Shown: piece by piece, positions 50,317 through 51,852 of the stretch
Layout: the number at the start of each line of letters is the position of its first letter
Position numbering within the stretch: position 1 is the first letter of the stretch
Source of the DNA: Lachnospiraceae bacterium
GTDB lineage: Bacteria > Bacillota > Clostridia > Lachnospirales > Lachnospiraceae
Direction of reading: 5' to 3'
Length of the DNA stretch: 51,852 bases
Assembly: GCA_017460845.1 (NCBI GenBank)
Contig: JAFUAE010000177.1
Coordinates: 1 to 51,852 of the forward strand
The notes under the pieces: generated by a model
Database searches by the model: none
Told to the model about the DNA's origin: nothing
Seen by the model: only the letters and a program-made list of their open reading frames with translations
Position numbers and translations under genes: made by a program

Positions 50317-51512
50317 TTAGTCTGATTATTTCAATCATAGCGCTGGGGCTCATTATCATGATCCATGAAATGGGCCATTTCCTTGCGGCAAAGGCCTGCG
50401 GTGTCGGCGTGATCGAGTTCTCCATCGGTATGGGACCGAGGCTTCTTACCAAAGTCAGCGGAGACACCAGATATTCTCTGAGACTGCTTCCCTTCGGAGG
50501 CTCCTGCATGATGCTGGGAGAGGAAATGGATGAGACCTCGGATGACAATGACAATGCCGGCGCCCGCAGGGCTGCGGAGCTGACAAACGGAACCTCGGAG
50601 CAGAGCACCGTGGAATATGCCGGGGACAGGATCTTAGTTGACGGGAGATCCTTCGGAAAAGAGGAACAGTTTGTCAGCAAGAAGGCCTGGCAGCGTTTCC
50701 TGATCATTTCCGCAGGTCCGGTCTTCAATTTTATTCTGGCCTTCCTGCTGTCCCTGGTCATTACCGGACTGTATGGATTTGACAAGCCGGTGATCACAAA
50801 TGTGGTGGAAAAAATGCCTGCGGCAGAGGCTGGTATCGAGGCGGATGACGAGATCACTGCGCTTATGACCGGCGGAGCCCGTATGCGCGTGGAATGCGCA
50901 AGGGATATCAGTGTCTTTATGACCGTGCATCAGGACGCACTGGAACGGGGAGACAGCTTTACGATTTATTACAGGGATGCCTCGGATAGTATGCAGAGCA
51001 AGGCGGCAGAGCTGACGCCCAGATATGATGCGGAAAGCAAGAGCAATAAGCTCGGGTTCGGCTACAGCTTTGCATACAGGCCGGCCGACGGGATCGCGGA
51101 TGTGATCCGCTGCAGCTTCTGCAATGTCAAATACTGCATCCGTTCGGTGATCCAGTCCCTGCGCATGCTCGCGGGAGGAAAGGTCAGCAGGGAAGATGTT
51201 ATGGGTCCGGTCCGCATGGTTGCGGTTATGGATGAGACCGTGGATGAAGCCTCTGGCTACGGGGCGGCTTCTATGATCATAACGCTGTTTGATCTGATGA
51301 TCCTGATCTCGGGATCACTCGGGGCAATGAATCTGCTGCCGCTTCCGGCGCTGGACGGCGGCCGTCTGGTCTTTATTCTGATCGAGCTTGTGACCGGGCA
51401 CGGAGTCCCGAAGGAGCTCGAGGCAAAGATACATATGGCAGGCATGCTTCTGCTGCTTGTCCTGATGTGCTTTATTCTGACGAATGATATTACGATGCTG
51501 ATCTTTAAATAA
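50313..51512 (+). CDS. rseP: RseP/RasP-type site-2 zinc metalloprotease
   Basis: This intramembrane zinc protease cleaves membrane-bound anti-sigma factors and remnant signal peptides. The 399-aa protein has HEMGH in the first helix (H18, E19, H22), GVIEFSIGMGPRL, a PDZ-like region (about 155-230), and the C-terminal LLPLPALDGGRLVF motif with the third zinc ligand Asp. About 50 residues of Asp/Glu/Ala-rich sequence separate the first helix region from the second helix (VFNFILAFLLSLVI), more than in Bacillus RasP. The 176-nt structured element starts 4 bases after the stop. The order cdsA-dxr-rseP-ispG is typical of Firmicutes. Confidence 0.95.
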   Translation: MISLIISIIALGLIIMIHEMGHFLAAKACGVGVIEFSIGMGPRLLTKVSGDTRYSLRLLPFGGSCMMLGEEMDETSDDNDNAGARRAAELTNGTSEQSTVEYAGDRILVDGRSFGKEEQFVSKKAWQRFLIISAGPVFNFILAFLLSLVITGLYGFDKPVITNVVEKMPAAEAGIEADDEITALMTGGARMRVECARDISVFMTVHQDALERGDSFTIYYRDASDSMQSKAAELTPRYDAESKSNKLGFGYSFAYRPADGIADVIRCSFCNVKYCIRSVIQSLRMLAGGKVSREDVMGPVRMVAVMDETVDEASGYGAASMIITLFDLMILISGSLGAMNLLPLPALDGGRLVFILIELVTGHGVPKELEAKIHMAGMLLLLVLMCFILTNDITMLIFK

Positions 51513-51516
51513 GCAC

Positions 51517-51692
51517 GCAGCCGGCTGTACCGGCAGAAGCCATAGACCTGCGGGATCGCAATTCCAGGTCTTATGGCGCTTAGATAGCCGTAGAAAAATG
51601 CGTGCTTAGCATTTTTCGAGGATAGACAAGCCGGAAGACCGCGTGAATTGCTTTCCGCATGGTCTCGGCTCTCTGCCGGTACGGCCGGCTGC
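51517..51692 (+). ncRNA. 176-nt structured repeat element, copy 2 (after rseP)
   Basis: This has the same length, order and orientation as 27335-27510. The outer stem (51517-51537 with 51672-51692) pairs over 21 positions with one G-T pair, but its sequence (starting GCAGCCGGCTGTACC) differs from copy 1 (starting GCAGCTGCCGGGA). The positions that differ are compensated in the other arm. The inner ~130 bases differ by fewer than a dozen changes, mostly in loops, for example the loop GTGCTTA for GTGTTTA within GAAAAATGC/GCATTTTTC. It lies between rseP and ispG, 4 bases after the rseP stop codon. It is not a terminator of the usual kind, as no T-run follows. Confidence 0.75.
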
Positions 51693-51722
51693 TTAACTTA
51701 CGATTCAAACCTGGTATAGAAT

Positions 51723-51852
51723 ATGAGAATGCATACACATGAAGTCAATATCGGCGGCGTGCTGATCGGGGCGGAGCATCCGATCGCAGTCCAGTCGATG
51801 TGCAATACGCCGACGGCAGACGTTGATGCGACCGTCGCCCAGATCCTGCGGC
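51723..51852 (+). CDS. ispG: IspG (4-hydroxy-3-methylbut-2-enyl diphosphate synthase), N-terminal part, truncated by window end
   Basis: IspG is the iron-sulfur enzyme of the penultimate MEP step. The 43 residues visible match its N-terminus: [19 protein letters not shown], then [17 protein letters not shown], where other IspGs have SMTNTPTTDVEATVAQI. ATG 51723 or 51729 could start the protein; no Shine-Dalgarno is seen, and TATAGAAT directly precedes the start codon. The 26 bases before it after the structured element hold nothing else clear. It completes the order uppS-cdsA-dxr-rseP-ispG. Confidence 0.92.
   Translation, partial: MRMHTHEVNIGGVLIGAEHPIAVQSMCNTPTADVDATVAQILR

Overview
The window is about 52 kb of bacterial chromosome in which every protein and tRNA gene I can support lies on the + strand. 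The gene content and order point to an anaerobic low-to-mid-GC Firmicute of class Clostridia, probably Lachnospiraceae. The indicators are a compact mraY-murD-ftsW-ftsQ-ftsZ division cluster, the Gram-positive order Asp23/nusB/xseAB/ispA/tlyA/nadK/argR/recN, the order pyrH-frr-uppS-cdsA-dxr-rseP-ispG, a CIRCE operator before htpG, a TAXI-type TRAP transporter, and a TetM-like GTPase fused to a NYN nuclease domain. The family-level placement is inference.

Layout. Bases 1-7.1 kb hold cell-wall and division genes (3' end of mraY, murD, ftsW, ftsQ/divIB, a duplicated membrane protein of unknown function, ftsZ). From 7.1 to 11.5 kb come asd, a membrane-anchored barnase-like RNase with its barstar-like inhibitor, recJ and a DtxR/MntR-type regulator. 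From 11.6 to 16.3 kb come tRNA-Arg(ACG), thyA-folA, an rRNA pseudouridine synthase, hslO, mscL with a zinc ribbon, and a ComEA-like helix-hairpin-helix protein. From 16.4 to 25.2 kb runs a long operon-like series (Asp23 protein, nusB, xseA, xseB, ispA, tlyA, nadK, argR, recN, a DivPAP2-type membrane protein, a parvulin-like lipoprotein). From 25.2 to 32.9 kb come htpG, an M18 aminopeptidase, a NusG-domain-II protein, tRNA-Met, a degenerate lipid-kinase homologue, ispF, cysS and mrnC. From 32.9 to 38.5 kb are transporters (MATE, DMT, TAXI binding protein plus fused TRAP permease). From 38.6 to 46.0 kb are a purine phosphorylase, AlaX editing protein, YfiH, a YwaF-like membrane protein, gpsA and the GTPase-NYN fusion. 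From 46.1 kb to the end are pyrH, frr, uppS, cdsA, dxr, rseP and the start of ispG.

How the genes work together. The ends of the window supply peptidoglycan and envelope synthesis: lipid I synthesis and septation on the left, and undecaprenyl phosphate, CDP-diacylglycerol and MEP-pathway isoprenoid precursors on the right. ispF, dxr and ispG together show that isoprenoids are made by the MEP route. The middle serves DNA maintenance and nucleotide supply (recJ, recN, xseAB, thyA, folA, pyrH, purine phosphorylases) and translation quality control (tlyA, cysS, alaX, mrnC, frr).

The most unusual content is non-coding. First, two 176-nt structured elements sit just after the stop codons of htpG and rseP. 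They are nearly identical inside, but their outer stems differ with compensatory changes, which suggests a conserved folded element. Second, modular hairpin arrays occur at 213-620 and, almost unchanged but on the opposite strand, at 21769-22028, with a fragment at 36362-36407. One hairpin is inserted inside another, and the arrays supply the stop codons of mraY and argR. Third, the GTPase-NYN fusion at 43230-46040 joins a ribosome A-site GTPase fold to a Rae1/YacP-like nuclease, which suggests a one-polypeptide ribosome-targeted RNase.
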